64,000 nt of DNA from Bordetella genomosp. 8 (GCF_002119685.1 NZ_CP021108.1:3720001-3784000); one strand, 5' to 3'; shown: positions 1 through 7,899, counted from the first letter of the stretch. A program made the numbers and translations. Notes: a model not told the origin generated them from the letters alone.

Positions 1-677
1 GCGACGACAGCTCCCATTTCTTCTGGCTGCCCCATACGCCCTGAGGGAACGGCGCCGACGATCCTCTCCTTGTACACCTGCATTGCTTTCGCGTCTGTCA
101 GCGCAGCCGCCAGCGCGGGCGTCTCGACGGGGCCCGGGCTGACAACATTGACCCGAATACGACGGTCCCTCAGTTCAGTGACCCAGGTTCGCGCGAAGCT
201 GCGAATGGCGGCCTTGGTTGCGGCGTAAACGGTGCGCTCGGGCAATCCCTTTGATGCGGTAGCCGAGGACACCAGAATGACCGATGCGCCATCGGTGAGC
301 AGAGGAAGCGCCTGCTGCACGGTATGAATCGTGCCTTTGAAGTTGACGGCAAGTTGGAAGTCCAGGGCGTCGTCCGTAATCGAGCCCAACCCCTGCTTGA
401 CCTGCACGCCGGCGTTCGCGACCAGGATGTCGAGCCGGCCGCTGTGCGCGCGCACCGTTTCATAGAGCCGATCCAGGTCGGCGGGCTTGGCGACATCCGC
501 CTGTACGGCGACAGCATTGCTGCCGATTTCCGCTGCTGCCTTGTCGAGCTCAGCCTTCCGGCGTCCACTGATAAAAACGGTAGCCCCATCTTCCGCGAGT
601 TGCCGCGCGATCCCGAACCCGATGCCAGTGGCGCCACCAGTGACGACCGCGACCTTGCCCTTCGAAGACGTACCCAT
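1..677 (-). CDS. SDR family oxidoreductase (3' end beyond window)
   Basis: This is a short-chain dehydrogenase/reductase, presumably NAD(P)H-dependent and cytoplasmic. It reads leftwards from an ATG at 677 and stays open to base 1, so the C-terminus is missing. The start MGTSSKGKVAVVTGGATGIG holds the Rossmann TGxxxGIG cofactor motif near residues 14-20. NAG follows (ILVANAGVQ), then the catalytic Ser in LVSSAT and the YxxxK pair in VYAATKAAI, and the PG motif in VVSPGPVET. These are the classical SDR landmarks in the right order. Substrate cannot be inferred. It is divergent from the TetR gene 97 bp away, which suggests TetR control of this gene. Confidence 0.9.
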   Translation of the reverse strand, partial: MGTSSKGKVAVVTGGATGIGFGIARQLAEDGATVFISGRRKAELDKAAAEIGSNAVAVQADVAKPADLDRLYETVRAHSGRLDILVANAGVQVKQGLGSITDDALDFQLAVNFKGTIHTVQQALPLLTDGASVILVSSATASKGLPERTVYAATKAAIRSFARTWVTELRDRRIRVNVVSPGPVETPALAAALTDAKAMQVYKERIVGAVPSGRMGQPEEMGAVV

Positions 678-745
678 GAACCGCTCCAGTTTTGTAACGT
701 TCATAACATAACCTGCCGCACCTGACCAGGCAAGAGAATTATGTA

Positions 746-753
746 ATGATCAT
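746..753. promoter_or_regulatory. Possible TetR operator between divergent genes
   Basis: The 97-bp divergent spacer contains the perfect palindrome ATGATCAT in an AT-rich run, a little upstream of the AGGA ribosome site (764-767) and ATG (775) of the TetR gene. An operator here could control both genes. The palindrome is short, so this is a weak assignment. Confidence 0.3.
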
Positions 754-774
754 CAAAATTGATAGGATCCTCAG

Positions 775-1356
775 ATGGCGCGGCCGCGAATCTTCGACGA
801 AGCACAGGTTCTGGATCGGGCAATGGAAGTTTTTTGGCTCCACGGATACGAAGGAGCATCCATGGCCGAATTGACCAAGGCAATGGGACTCAACTCACCC
901 AGCATCTATGCGGCCTGGGGAAGCAAACGAGGACTCTTTGACGCGGTTCTGGCGCAGTATCGCAGTAGACGAACCGCGCGCCGGGACTATGTTCTGGCTG
1001 GAGCAACCGCGCGCGAAGTTGCGGAGCGAATGCTGTTCGACACCATCGATTGGCTCGTCGACCCGAACGAACCCCTGGGTTGTTTCCTGATTCAATCCGG
1101 ACTTTCAGCCGGCGTCGGCAACGACGATGTTCCCCGCGCCTCGGCTGCCCAACGACATCGAACCAGGGAAGCACTGACGGAACGATTCGAGAAGGCGAAA
1201 GCGGATGGCGACTTATCGCCCAGCGCCGACCCAGGGGCGCTGGCGGCGTATCTTCATATGATTGCATTGGGACTCGCCGTTCAGGCACAGGATGGCGTCA
1301 TCAAGGAACAACTGGAAGAATCGGCCAGGCGCGCTCTGACAGGCTGGCCTGCCTGA
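775..1356 (+). CDS. TetR/AcrR family transcriptional regulator
   Basis: This is a 193-aa repressor-type regulator. The N-terminal helix-turn-helix is clear: MARPRIFDEAQVLDRAMEVF, then GYEGASMAELTKAMG and LNSPSIYAAWGSKRGLFDAV, at about residues 10-60. This is the TetR_N pattern with the SIYxxxGSK recognition helix. The rest is a helical ligand-binding and dimerisation domain with a CFLIQSGL segment seen in YxaF/AcrR-like relatives. The start is supported by AGGA 7 nt upstream. Its divergent placement from the SDR gene suggests autoregulation and control of that neighbour. The ligand is unknown. Confidence 0.92.
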   Translation: MARPRIFDEAQVLDRAMEVFWLHGYEGASMAELTKAMGLNSPSIYAAWGSKRGLFDAVLAQYRSRRTARRDYVLAGATAREVAERMLFDTIDWLVDPNEPLGCFLIQSGLSAGVGNDDVPRASAAQRHRTREALTERFEKAKADGDLSPSADPGALAAYLHMIALGLAVQAQDGVIKEQLEESARRALTGWPA

Positions 1357-1686
1357 ACCGCGTCATCCCGGCATAGAAGTTACACCGGGCGAACACGGAT
1401 ACTTCCTGGCGAATCCGGGCGCCGTCGCGCTGAGCAGATCGATGACGTGGCGCTCCGCATAGCGGATACCATCGTCGAACTCGTCCACTTCGGGACAGCC
1501 ATTGCGCTGGCCCTTCAGTATGGGCTACCGGCTGGTTGAGCTGAGCCCCGATGCCTCGGTGGTGATCGACGCCAGCGACGCGGTGGCCCTAATCATCGCG
1601 GCGGGTGGCGGGATTGTATTTCACCGACCTAGCATGGCGCTGGGTCAGCGCTCGTCGCTCGTCGATATGGGCAATGCGGACATCAA
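1357..1686. other. Degraded coding-like stretch, no intact gene
   Basis: I see no intact gene. There are short open stretches in two plus-strand frames: about 1430-1535, reading EQIDDVALRIADTIVEL, and about 1505-1690, reading RLVELSPDASVVIDASDAVA. They abut where one frame closes, as if a single frame had been broken by a frameshift. I do not recognise the family. It is best regarded as a pseudogene relic beside an IS remnant. Confidence 0.3.
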
Positions 1687-1776
1687 CTAGGCAGCGGCCA
1701 ACCTGGCGCGGTCCGACCGCACGGCGTCCTTCAACACCGCAACGATTTGGCTTTCTGTAAACCTGCTTTTCTTCAA
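1687..1776 (-). mobile_element. IS3-family transposase OrfA, N-terminal remnant
   Basis: The minus strand from a TTG at 1776 reads LKKSRFTESQIVAVLKDAV before the match is lost and a TAG closes the frame at 1687. KKSRFTESQIVAVLK is the characteristic N-terminus of the OrfA helix-turn-helix protein of many IS3-family elements. Only about 16 residues match. The rest of orfA, all of orfB and the inverted repeats are missing. It differs from the IS3 relic at 7113-7604 (KKSKHTEQ), so the two are not copies of one element. It marks the left side of the decayed patch that holds the kinase/ligase cassette. Confidence 0.75.
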
Positions 1777-1789
1777 GGGAGTCTCCGAC

Positions 1790-2354
1790 TCTTGGAGGCC
1801 CCGAAATTCTACTGGCTGATGTCTACGCAGTGGGGGAGCTTACGATCGCACTGAAAGAGCTCGCCGTTCTCGCGAACACAAAACGCGAGGGAGACGCGGC
1901 GGCGTGGCTCTCTTGGAGGGTGCTTCATGTCATCCTGAGAGTGCGCACAGATCAGTCCTGCGGGACAGATGAGCGGGCCAGCTCGATGGGAATGAAAGAC
2001 AGCGGGAGGCGGGAGCCAATCCAGGCACGGCGCGAACAGAACCGAATTGGTATATATGCAGGTGGAAGTACGGATCCACCGCTATCTACTCCAGTTTGGT
2101 AAGGCGCGGTCGGCATGGCCGATTTCAAGGAGATTCATGGTGGATGGAGCGACAAGCTACACTTGAGATACTGGACCGTTCATCTTGAAGCGGCCCACAA
2201 GAAACGCAGGTCCGGCTACTACCGATTCGACGTGGGTCACGCTGAAACCAGCTCTCCAACCTACAGGAGACCGGCGCTTGCAGAATCCTTGGGCTGGGGC
2301 CCATACGATCCGCGAACCTAGCGTCAGTAGCATCGCACACAACCTACGCAGGGC
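1790..2354. other. Intergenic region without recognisable gene
   Basis: The only open frames here are short, without a ribosome-binding site or recognisable family. The largest is a 68-codon frame at 2115-2321 (starting MADFKEIHGGWSDKLH) that I cannot support as a gene. The region is probably decayed accessory DNA next to the IS3 relic. Confidence 0.3.
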
Positions 2355-2660
2355 CTAACAGCGACGGTTGGGCTCAGTTGCATTCTGATTGTTCATCTGC
2401 GCAACGACCTGGAGTATTGAAATAAGGCTACGGAAGATGACCTTTACTGTCATATAGAGAATGACTGCCGTCGCAAGTATGCAAACAGCTGACACTATCC
2501 CTTGATTGTCATGCAAGACCTTTGAAACCACATCGAACGCGCCTTCATCGATATTCACTGCTGTGCTGATCGTGATCAGCGGCTTAATTTCACTCACCTG
2601 GTCTCCTACACGTCTGCCGAGTGCTACAGCGGCCCTGATGTGCATTAAAGTGGTTAGCAC
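2355..2660 (-). CDS. Hypothetical small membrane protein
   Basis: A 101-codon frame from a GTG at 2660, or 96 codons from an ATG at 2645. No convincing ribosome site precedes either start. The one clear feature is a hydrophobic segment in the second half (IVSAVCILATAVILYMTVKV), a probable single membrane helix followed by a short polar tail ending in NQNATEPNRRC. I do not recognise the family. It lies 43 bp downstream of the next gene on the same strand and may be co-transcribed with it. Base use is AT-richer than the core genes, which fits acquired DNA. Confidence 0.45.
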   Translation of the reverse strand: MLTTLMHIRAAVALGRRVGDQVSEIKPLITISTAVNIDEGAFDVVSKVLHDNQGIVSAVCILATAVILYMTVKVIFRSLISILQVVAQMNNQNATEPNRRC

Positions 2661-2703
2661 CGAATTTTTCTAGGAAACAACTCAGGAGAATTCTTGCCAA
2701 GTT

Positions 2704-3249
2704 TCAGCCCTTCAGGCGGGGATCAGGGATCTTTTGCGCCAACACACCATCGCAATACTTGCGCATGTGTTTTCCAAGGGCATTCTCAATAGCCTCAGTG
2801 GAAACGTCGCACCGTTTGGCAATTAGCTCGCGCGCCAAGTTCTTGGAGATGCCGTACTCCACGACCAACAAGAAGAACGCCCATCTGACATTAGCGCGTG
2901 AAATTTTCGGAATAGCTCCCGCGGACCGTACTGGTGGCTCGAAGTCAGGTTCACCTTCGAAAAGCAAAATAGCGAAGGGACGCGACCACGGGAGGTCCGG
3001 GAAGCGCATCGGTTCTGCTGCAACCATACGAACGATCGCAGCGATCAACGTAGGGTTCCAAAGATATTGGTCTGCCTCGATCTCATCCGCCATCTTACGA
3101 AGGTGCTGCGCCCGACTATCCATCAACTCATCAATTCGTAGACAGCCGCCAACGATCTTGTCGCTCATTAGTTCGAAGACCGAGGCAGCTACGGTCTCAT
3201 CTCTCTTTCGTCTCGCTTGACGAGTCAGCTTTACGTTTGCATGCGGCAT
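2704..3249 (-). CDS. Hypothetical protein, 181 aa
   Basis: This 181-aa protein starts at an ATG (3249) preceded by GGAG at suitable spacing. The N-terminus is basic (MPHANVKLTRQARRKRDETV), then a helical body. The C-terminal third carries NLARELIAKRCDVSTEAIEN, which resembles a helix-turn-helix (ARELIAKRCDVSTEAI), so DNA binding is possible but not shown. I do not recognise the family. It could form an operon with the small membrane protein downstream. Confidence 0.55.
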   Translation of the reverse strand: MPHANVKLTRQARRKRDETVAASVFELMSDKIVGGCLRIDELMDSRAQHLRKMADEIEADQYLWNPTLIAAIVRMVAAEPMRFPDLPWSRPFAILLFEGEPDFEPPVRSAGAIPKISRANVRWAFFLLVVEYGISKNLARELIAKRCDVSTEAIENALGKHMRKYCDGVLAQKIPDPRLKG

Positions 3250-3847
3250 TGCGCTAGCTCCATGGCTTCCGATGTAGTGGGAGTACTGCTTATAGGTCGA
3301 AACGGAAATCGATGGTCGTTAGAAGCGCGGACCAGTCAAGCACGTTACTTCTAACTCGGTGCTCGGGTACTTGTGGGGTCGCAAGACGTCCATGCGTCCA
3401 GCTAGAATGGAGGTTCAAGCCGATCCGGGGAGCGCCCGATGCAGGTGGCACGGCCGAACGTACGGTGGTTCTCGTCCGACCAATCCGGCTCAACAGCCAG
3501 ATTGCCACGGCATCCAGCGTGGACAGTGCGCTGCCAGCAGAAGAGCGCGTATTTCGTCAGCTATGAGTACGTTTATGTGCTGACCGATTAAAATCCTGCG
3601 CAGTCGTAATCGAGGAAACGACTTTGAGCACGGAGATGAAGGAGACGCGAGTATTTGACAACAAGCACAAAGGCGCACTAGCGCACACCATCATTCAGCC
3701 CAACACGACGGTGGCGCCTGTCATTACACAATCTCGCGTCATCCCGCATTTCCGGCTTGAATCCCATCGAATACATTGGGGTCGACATGCAACCGCGTCG
3801 CGCGTATCTTAAGCGGATTCGTATCATACGGACCACGCCGGTCAAGG
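3250..3847. other. 600-bp gap, no supported gene
   Basis: No gene can be supported. A 62-codon plus-strand frame from a TTG at 3624 has an AGGAAA ribosome-like site (start STEMKETRVFDNKHKG), but it has no recognisable family and ends against the cassette. Other open frames are short and lack start signals. Confidence 0.3.
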
Positions 3848-4498
3848 TTACAGTATCCGACCGAGCACCTCCTCGCCCCTCATTCGATGCACTTCGATCA
3901 CATAGCGTGCGATATCCGGTACGCTTTGATCGACCACCAGTTCTGCCACCGGCTTAACTGGCTTTCCCGAAGCCTTCGCAGGATAGTCAGCAATCCGACG
4001 GAACGTATCCGTCCCGCGCTGGTGGGGTACCGGCCACGTGTTGCCAGAATTCATATGGCAAAGCCATATTCGATCTCTGTAGTGGCGGATGAACGAAGCC
4101 GCATCGATTGTCAACACATCATGCTCAAGTGCCCGATAGTCTCTCGCATTGAGCAAACCTATCAATCTCTCCCGTGTCGCCCAAAAGAAAACCTTGGCAT
4201 TGATCATGCGGTACCACGCTTCCGGGGTAATCCCGTCCTGCAGAGCGGCCAAAAGCCGGCTTCGAGGCATCGGTTTTTGATCACGGAGCACAATTCCTTC
4301 CGGATGCTTAGCAAGCACTTCCATTTTTCTCGGACGCTGCATGCTCTCGTAGGGTGCCCGGTCATCACCTTCTAATTGAAAGTAGTCCAGCACAGCACTT
4401 GCGCTTAGCAGCCCGCGCGCGCTTATACTCTCCCATGTACCGCACTCCGCCATGTGATATAGCCGCGGGTACAACTCAATCAGTTTATCTATTTCCAT
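3848..4498 (-). CDS. DUF7002-like protein, putative ADP-ribosyltransferase fold
   Basis: This 216-aa protein is the third gene of the cassette. An in-frame TTG upstream (4543) would overlap the ligase gene. I prefer the ATG at 4498, 4 nt after the ligase stop, giving MEIDKLIELYPRLYHMAECG. The opening LYHMAECGTWESISARGLLS (13-32) resembles proteins annotated DUF7002 and the first strand-helix of ART folds such as DarT and KptA. It is followed by KVFFWATRERL (102-112), NTWPVPHQRGTDTFRRI (153-169) and PVAELVVDQSVPDI (183-196). In DarT-like enzymes the catalytic Glu lies in a comparable xAExLV-VP segment, so Glu186 and His15 are candidate active-site residues. The ART activity is inference. It could be an effector or a nucleotide-handling partner of the kinase/ligase pair. 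Confidence 0.7.
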   Translation of the reverse strand: MEIDKLIELYPRLYHMAECGTWESISARGLLSASAVLDYFQLEGDDRAPYESMQRPRKMEVLAKHPEGIVLRDQKPMPRSRLLAALQDGITPEAWYRMINAKVFFWATRERLIGLLNARDYRALEHDVLTIDAASFIRHYRDRIWLCHMNSGNTWPVPHQRGTDTFRRIADYPAKASGKPVKPVAELVVDQSVPDIARYVIEVHRMRGEEVLGRIL

Positions 4499-4502
4499 GC
4501 TG

Positions 4503-6191
4503 TTATTTTGAGTGGGTACGTGCCATCCAGTTTCGTCGATCAATTAGCGAGCGCAGATCTTCGGTACCATCCTCTTCCCGAGGGAAACGCGTGTTAATAA
4601 GGGAAACCGGAGCTTGCGAAACCCGCTCCAGCTCCTCCACGAACTTGATGGTGTCAGGGGTCAACTGTTCGAAACGCCGCGCGTTTCGATTACTAGCGTC
4701 GAGATAGTCTGCGAAGGTTAAGACGATATCTGTCGGAGCATTCAGCGCGCAAGCCTTCCGGAATTGCTCCCACTCAAACCATCCGACCCGGCGTTTCCGC
4801 TTTGTCGTGGAAGTCTTTTCTGCCCGATGCAACGCCGTTGCGTCAAGCTTTGCACGTTTGGCAATCTCGTCAAACGTTGTATCGTGCTTCAGAGGACCAG
4901 ATGTATGTCCTTGGTCGCCATCAGGATCGCCCACCCGGATCGGCATCGGCCGTATCACCATCAGGATTTTCCGTACCCGGCTTGGGGAAATGCCAGCCTC
5001 GGCAAGACACCCCGCGACATTGGTATCGCGTGAGGTCACATACGGGTAGGTCCCATGGAAAAGACTCAGCCCGCTCCCCTGGGTACCCTCAAGCAGGATA
5101 GATTGTCCTTTACGGTAAGCCTCCTCAAGCCTGTCTGCAGTCGTACCATGGTAATTACCTTTCGTACCCACGTACGGTGCGAGCGCCGGAACGTCTTTGG
5201 CCATACGAAAATTCGACTTTCCACGGCTCAATATACGTCGCGCTGTCGCCGCGCCGCTGCCGCTACCTGTCGATGCGATCGTCGAAACGAGATGCGCTCC
5301 CTCTCTCTCGACATCCTCATCTTCGATGATAGTAGCTTGCGGGTCTATAAAAAGCCGGTCCGGCCCAATATTGCAGTCGCAGATCTCATCAAAGAGCCCC
5401 TTCAGGCGAATTGTCATGCCGGGACCAAGCAACAAGCGACTGTCAACGTCGCGCGCACCGGAAGGCAGGTGGTGATAGGTGTATGGTCCCTGCGTGCTCG
5501 CGACCGTATGCCCTGCGTTTGGACCGCCAACCCTCACTATGACGTCATATTCGCGAGCGAGGTAAGAAACAACATTACCTTTGCCTTCGCTTCCATACTG
5601 ACCGCCAATCAGAACGTCAACACAACGAATCTCGGGAGGCGTATAGAGATGCAAGCGGGCAGCCACCCGGACCAGCGTATCCCTTGCATCAGACCGCGTG
5701 GTGTAGATACGGACATCAGCATCGTCCTTGAGTGCGCGGATGTCCTCCTCGTCCTTCAGGTGGTCGATCTCGGCATACGCGGGCGCGCCTTCCCGCTGTC
5801 CCTCCGTGTGTGCGTAGCGCTCCTGCAGTGTCTGGTTGCTCGCATACAGATGCACATGAATCAAGTCCTCTCCGAAAACCCTCCGAAATTGGGCGACTTG
5901 CGCAGGAGTGCTGAGATGGTCAACAACAATCGATCTGTCTGGATCCAGTCCCCTCAAAACCTCTTGGGTCGCGTGAAGCAACCATTTTGAATCGGTGGCT
6001 TTGTCGGCTGTCACGCCACGCGCGATCAATGTCTGCCTGTCATCCCAGAATTTTTCCGGATTATCGAGTTTGGCCAATACCTGTCTGGTACGCACTACCC
6101 GGAAGTGAAACTCCCTTTCGAGGAGATTTGCCAGCCCTGTCTTGCCACTGCACGTCTTTCCGCTGATGACCACGATCTGGCGATTATGCAT
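4503..6191 (-). CDS. P-loop kinase fused to PurZ/PurA-like ligase
   Basis: A 562-aa two-domain protein. Residues 1-185 form a nucleoside-monophosphate-kinase-like P-loop domain with Walker A GKTCSGKT (11-18). Residues 189-562 form an adenylosuccinate-synthetase-family ligase: GQYGSEGKGN (197-206), NAGHT (225-229), STGSGSGAATARR (307-319), EGTQG (368-372), HGTYPYVTS (379-387), STTKRKRR (461-468). PurA joins IMP and aspartate using GTP. Here its catalytic base Asp (GDEGKG) is Ser201, while the catalytic His is kept (His228). As I recall, Asp-to-Ser is the signature of phage PurZ, which acts on dGMP on the way to 2-aminoadenine. PurA's base-recognition TKLD reads TFAD (492-495), so GTP preference may also be altered. 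Substrates are unproven. It starts 3 nt after the kinase gene and is followed at 4 nt by the DUF7002-like gene. Confidence 0.85.
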   Translation of the reverse strand: MHNRQIVVISGKTCSGKTGLANLLEREFHFRVVRTRQVLAKLDNPEKFWDDRQTLIARGVTADKATDSKWLLHATQEVLRGLDPDRSIVVDHLSTPAQVAQFRRVFGEDLIHVHLYASNQTLQERYAHTEGQREGAPAYAEIDHLKDEEDIRALKDDADVRIYTTRSDARDTLVRVAARLHLYTPPEIRCVDVLIGGQYGSEGKGNVVSYLAREYDVIVRVGGPNAGHTVASTQGPYTYHHLPSGARDVDSRLLLGPGMTIRLKGLFDEICDCNIGPDRLFIDPQATIIEDEDVEREGAHLVSTIASTGSGSGAATARRILSRGKSNFRMAKDVPALAPYVGTKGNYHGTTADRLEEAYRKGQSILLEGTQGSGLSLFHGTYPYVTSRDTNVAGCLAEAGISPSRVRKILMVIRPMPIRVGDPDGDQGHTSGPLKHDTTFDEIAKRAKLDATALHRAEKTSTTKRKRRVGWFEWEQFRKACALNAPTDIVLTFADYLDASNRNARRFEQLTPDTIKFVEELERVSQAPVSLINTRFPREEDGTEDLRSLIDRRNWMARTHSK

Positions 6192-6194
6192 GGG

Positions 6195-6740
6195 TCAGGC
6201 TCTCCAAAGATGAATGATCTGCTTTGCGATCTCCAACGCCGAAGCTTGCGAAGTGTCGAAAGTTTGGTCAGCAAAGACACCTAACGAACTGGCGGCCACT
6301 TCATTCGGGTGTGCAATCGCGGACGAATAGGTAGGGTCGCCCGCCGAAAGCCCCGCTGCATACCGGACCTGCAGGATCGACTCTGGTGCGTAAAGGTGAA
6401 CATGCCGCACAGCGTAGGGAGACCACGCCCGGAAGTGCTCGACTTGGCGTGGCTTTCGGACTGCGTCGATCAACCAGCTTTCAGTTGCGGGCGCTGCCTC
6501 CATTGCAGGAATAGCGACCGAGTCAACAACCCATGCAAAATCGGTTTCCTGGTCTAGCTGATCGCCGAGATTTTGCATCCACGAACGCGTGACGTCACCG
6601 CTCGCTGGGTGAATATGACTCTTGAGATACCCACTGGTGCTAATGCCTTGAAAATTATAATTTTCCTTAAGCACCTGTGCGAGCGAGCTTTTTCCAGACC
6701 GCATTTGGCCGCTAAGAAGCAGCAATCGCTTGACCGTCAT
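6195..6740 (-). CDS. P-loop nucleotide kinase, first gene of cassette
   Basis: This 181-aa P-loop protein resembles (deoxy)nucleoside monophosphate kinases. The ATG at 6740 (MTVKRLLLLSGQMRSGKSSL) is chosen because GGGAG lies 7 nt upstream; an earlier in-frame TTG at 6785 has no such site. Walker A is GQMRSGKS (11-18). WLIDAVRKPRQVEHFR near residues 89-104 matches the DVRxPxE-type segment of dNMP kinases and is followed by HVHLYAPE. The same layout occurs in the kinase half of the next protein (VVDHLSTPAQVAQFRR, HVHLYASN), so the two kinases are paralogues. Stop and next start are 3 nt apart, so the genes are translated as one operon. A plausible role is phosphorylating a substrate or product of the ligase; this is inference. 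Confidence 0.75.
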   Translation of the reverse strand: MTVKRLLLLSGQMRSGKSSLAQVLKENYNFQGISTSGYLKSHIHPASGDVTRSWMQNLGDQLDQETDFAWVVDSVAIPAMEAAPATESWLIDAVRKPRQVEHFRAWSPYAVRHVHLYAPESILQVRYAAGLSAGDPTYSSAIAHPNEVAASSLGVFADQTFDTSQASALEIAKQIIHLWRA

Positions 6741-6834
6741 GACCATTCTCCCGGGTCGGCGCCGTCCCATCGTCCGCAACTGCAAAATTCAAAAATGCGA
6801 CCAAAGTTACAGATGAGGTAAGCCAGCCAGCGGA

Positions 6835-6863
6835 AAGATAATCACCCTTTCACCTTTAGTCAA
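6835..6863 (-). promoter_or_regulatory. Sigma70-type promoter of kinase/ligase cassette
   Basis: On the minus strand TTGACT (6863-6858) and TATCTT (6840-6835) are separated by exactly 17 nt. This is close to the -35/-10 consensus. Transcription would begin near 6828, leaving about 90 nt of leader before the kinase ATG at 6740. No other comparable pair was seen in the 370-bp region upstream of the cassette. Confidence 0.6.
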
Positions 6864-7112
6864 TCAATCATCGCTTGATCCGCTGATAGGCGATTAAAGC
6901 ATGTTGCCGAAACAAATCTTGATCACCTAATACAACATTCATTTGAGTTATCTCGATCGAACTGGCTCCTATGTGAGGCGTTGCAACTGCACGACAGTCC
7001 AATCAATGGGGTGCGTCGACCGCCTTTGCTGGGCATGAGCCTGCCCTAATCTTTTGTCGCGACGTGAATTTTAGACAAAGCGAATCCGATTTCACAAGAC
7101 GGAATGGCGGCT
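6864..7112. other. Upstream region of cassette, nothing else seen
   Basis: AT-rich DNA between the cassette promoter and the IS3 relic. I found no gene, long repeat or recognisable site beyond the promoter. Confidence 0.4.
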
Positions 7113-7604
7113 GAACTGTAAAGAAATCGAAGCACACCGAGCAGAGTTGCCGTCGCTGAAGCGGGGCGAGCTGGGCACGCCGGTGCCTGAGCTTTACCGC
7201 GAGATGTGTGTTATCGAGGCCGCGTTCTATAACCGGCAAAAAGGCTCTGAAGCCCCGACAGCGCCTTGGACTGGCGGACAACCTGAAGAATCGCTATGAC
7301 ATAGGCGTAACCAAAACATCCGCACGGGTGATGATGTCCGATCGCGGTATCGCTATGAGCATAACAGCGCGACAGCGACGCCCTAATAATGCGCACCCAT
7401 GAGAGCGCGCACACTAGGGTGCATTATGAATACCTGCACGTGCACTTGATGTCGTGTCGTGAAGGCTATCAGGACAATCAAAAGCGGATTGCCAAGGGGA
7501 GAATTGACGCCTGGCGGACGTACTATAACGAGGCTCCTCCCCGCTCCGGACTGAAGCGGCAGATACCTGCCGAATACGCGCGCCAGCATTCGGCCAACGG
7601 TTAA
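7113..7604 (+). mobile_element. Degenerate IS3-family element (orfA/orfB relic)
   Basis: This is a frameshifted and internally deleted IS3-family transposase on the plus strand. KKSKHTEQ near 7121 matches an OrfA start. After a frameshift the sequence reads ELGTPVPELYREM and IEAAFYN, the OrfA helix-turn-helix. Then come OrfB pieces: NLKNRYDIGVTK, an HTRVHYEYLHVHL segment and REGYQDNQKRI. This jumps directly to the extreme C-terminus, GRIDAWRTYYNEAPPRS and IPAEYARQHSANG, so the whole DDE catalytic core is gone. It cannot be active. It adjoins a truncated metallo-hydrolase fragment, suggesting the insertion or later deletion cut that gene. Confidence 0.85.
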
Positions 7605-7643
7605 AACGCTGTCTCCAATAGGCCGGAAGTTTATACTTCTGAT

Positions 7644-7880
7644 TTGGCCGAGTCGAGATACGGGTCAGGCGATCTGGTGTTCCAAATGGAAGGCATCGAT
7701 ATCCCTGCGGAGAAGCCCTGGATGCGGCGTTGGCTGATCGGCGAGAAGGACGCTGAGGTGCACACGGATATCGCGCTCATCAGAGCCATTCGCGAAAAAT
7801 TGCCCCAAGTACATCCAGTTCCGGCGCATGACTCCCGAGGCTACGCCGCGATTCCGGTCTACCCCGCATCGGCGCACTGA
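7644..7880 (+). pseudogene. C-terminal fragment of MBL-fold metallo-hydrolase
   Basis: The frame reads YGSGDLVFQMEGIDIPAEKP, then ALIRAIREKLPQVHPVPAHD and GYAAIPVYP, ending at 7880. As I remember the family, this is the C-terminal third of MBL-fold hydrolases of the lactonase-like type (GDxxWQxEGIDxPAERPW ... PAHD). The N-terminal HxHxDH metal site is absent. The fragment begins 40 bp after the IS3 relic, so it is a truncated pseudogene. It is unrelated to the intact MBL gene that converges on it. Confidence 0.65.
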
Positions 7881-7899
7881 AAGAGCTCGCCGGACCCGC

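Noticed and set aside
1502..1690. 62-codon plus-strand frame as a gene
   Set aside because: No ribosome site or recognisable family; it looks like part of a frameshifted relic.
3624..3812. 62-codon plus-strand frame with an AGGAAA site
   Set aside because: TTG start, no family, and no coding neighbours on that strand; support is too weak.
4503..6191. Ordinary housekeeping purA
   Set aside because: The catalytic Asp is Ser, a kinase domain is fused in front, and the gene sits in an acquired patch rather than the usual hfq-hflX-hflKC-purA context.
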